Part shown: piece by piece, positions 63,403-64,000 of the stretch
How the letters are laid out: every line of letters begins with the position of its first letter
How positions within the stretch are numbered: the first letter of the stretch is position 1
Source: Streptomyces griseiscabiei
GTDB taxonomy: Bacteria > Actinomycetota > Actinomycetes > Streptomycetales > Streptomycetaceae
Length of the DNA: 64,000 nt
Direction of reading: 5' to 3'
NCBI RefSeq assembly: GCF_020010925.1
Contig: NZ_JAGJBZ010000006.1
Span: forward strand, 225,508-289,507
The notes under the pieces: model-generated
Databases searched by the model: none
What the model was told of the DNA's origin: nothing
The model's input: the letters and a program-made list of their open reading frames with translations, nothing else
Position numbers and translations under genes: made by a program

Positions 63403-63470
63403 TTCGGTCATGTACGGGCTTCCCGGGGCGGTACCCGGCTCGTCCACCCAGACCCGAGAGGAGACGAGCC

Positions 63471-63968
63471 ATGGCCGACGCGGTGCTGCCCGACCCGGTC
63501 CTGATCGTGCTGCTGGGCGCGGCCGGCAGCGGCAAGAACACGCTCACCGGAGCCTGGCCGCCGAGCGCGGTGCTGGAACTGGACGAGTTCCGGGAGCGGA
63601 TCTGCGACGACCCGGTCGACCAGGACGCGACCGGCGAGGCCGTCCATGTCCTGGGGGAGGTGCTGGAGGCGCGGCTGGCCCGCCGGCTGACCACGGTCGT
63701 CGACGCGGACGCCCCCGACCGCGCGGTGCGGGCGAAACTGCTCGACATCGCGGGCCGGCACCGCGTCCCGGCCGCCGCGCTCATCCTGACCACCCCGCTG
63801 GAGACCTGTCTGGAGCGCAACGCCCGGCGCCCGCCGGAACGCCGCGTCCCCGACGAGGTCGTACGCCTCCAGTACGCGGAGACGGTCGACGCGACCCCCG
63901 ATCTCCCCGCGGAGGGGTTCGGGTATGTGGAGGCGGTCTACGGGGGGCCGTTGCGGCTGGTGGGCTGA
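63471..63968 (+). CDS. Small P-loop kinase / AAA-type nucleotide-binding protein
   Basis: A 165-residue protein with a Walker A motif LLGAAGSGKNT in which Asn stands where Ser/Thr normally follows the Lys, a DEFRE segment, a Walker B-like strand TTVVDADAPDR and a lid region (CLERNARRPPERRVPDEVVRLQYAET). This is the fold of polynucleotide-kinase-like or zeta-toxin-like small kinases common in actinobacteria. The ATG follows GAGAGGAG. It has no obvious link to the peptide cluster and probably marks its right boundary. Confidence 0.8.
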   Translation: MADAVLPDPVLIVLLGAAGSGKNTLTGAWPPSAVLELDEFRERICDDPVDQDATGEAVHVLGEVLEARLARRLTTVVDADAPDRAVRAKLLDIAGRHRVPAAALILTTPLETCLERNARRPPERRVPDEVVRLQYAETVDATPDLPAEGFGYVEAVYGGPLRLVG

Positions 63969-64000
63969 GCCACCCGGTGAACGGGGACGGGAGCGGGGCG

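Overview
The window is high-GC DNA with the codon bias, GTG/TTG starts, overlapping ATGA gene junctions and gamma-butyrolactone signalling genes of a Streptomyces chromosome. It has four parts. (1) About 1-5.2 kb: a sugar-utilisation locus with the end of a LacI-type repressor gene, a GH31 alpha-xylosidase with twin palindromic operators, an MFS transporter, and a LysR gene broken by a dispersed palindromic repeat. (2) About 5.4-11.0 kb: a cell-surface glycan operon of the MatAB/PNAG type (Pro-rich membrane protein, fused polysaccharide deacetylase/GT2 synthase, membrane acyltransferase), followed by a one-TM envelope protein.

(3) About 11.0-25.2 kb: a phage-tail-only cluster, mostly on the minus strand. 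It has a tail terminator, tube protein, G/GT chaperones with a probable -1 frameshift, a very short tape measure, Dit- and Tal-like proteins, two related tail-tip proteins, an endolysin and holin candidates. An XRE regulator, GTTGCG/CGCAAC palindromes and one near-perfect LexA box accompany it. I found no capsid, portal, terminase or integrase gene, so it looks like a domesticated siphovirus tail or F-type tailocin rather than an intact prophage. An imperfect 87-bp direct repeat, derived from the 3' end of the envelope gene, brackets it.

(4) About 25.6-64 kb: a nonribosomal peptide cluster with its own signalling module. The module holds an AfsA-type synthase, two ArpA-like receptors, an HAD hydrolase and at least six ARE-like palindromes. 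A StrR/ParB-type activator follows, then a type II thioesterase, an acid ligase-KR-carrier protein, a degenerate condensation protein, a Ser-activating A-T-C-T NRPS, and a 5451-residue NRPS (C-A-T-E, C-A-T, C-A-T-E, C-A-T-TE). Its four A domains read out the same specificity code. Downstream lie homologues of KtzT (piperazate synthase) and KtzI (ornithine N-hydroxylase), MbtH, an amidinotransferase-fold protein and an unusual P450 under a perfect 28-bp ARE.

The likely logic is that ornithine is N-hydroxylated and cyclised to piperazate, and the big NRPS then installs four consecutive residues of alternating D/L configuration, probably all piperazate, behind an alpha-hydroxy acid/serine-derived start. 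The P450 tailors the product, and a butyrolactone switch controls the regulator and the P450 directly. The tetra-piperazate assembly line and the tail-only cluster are the two most interesting systems here.
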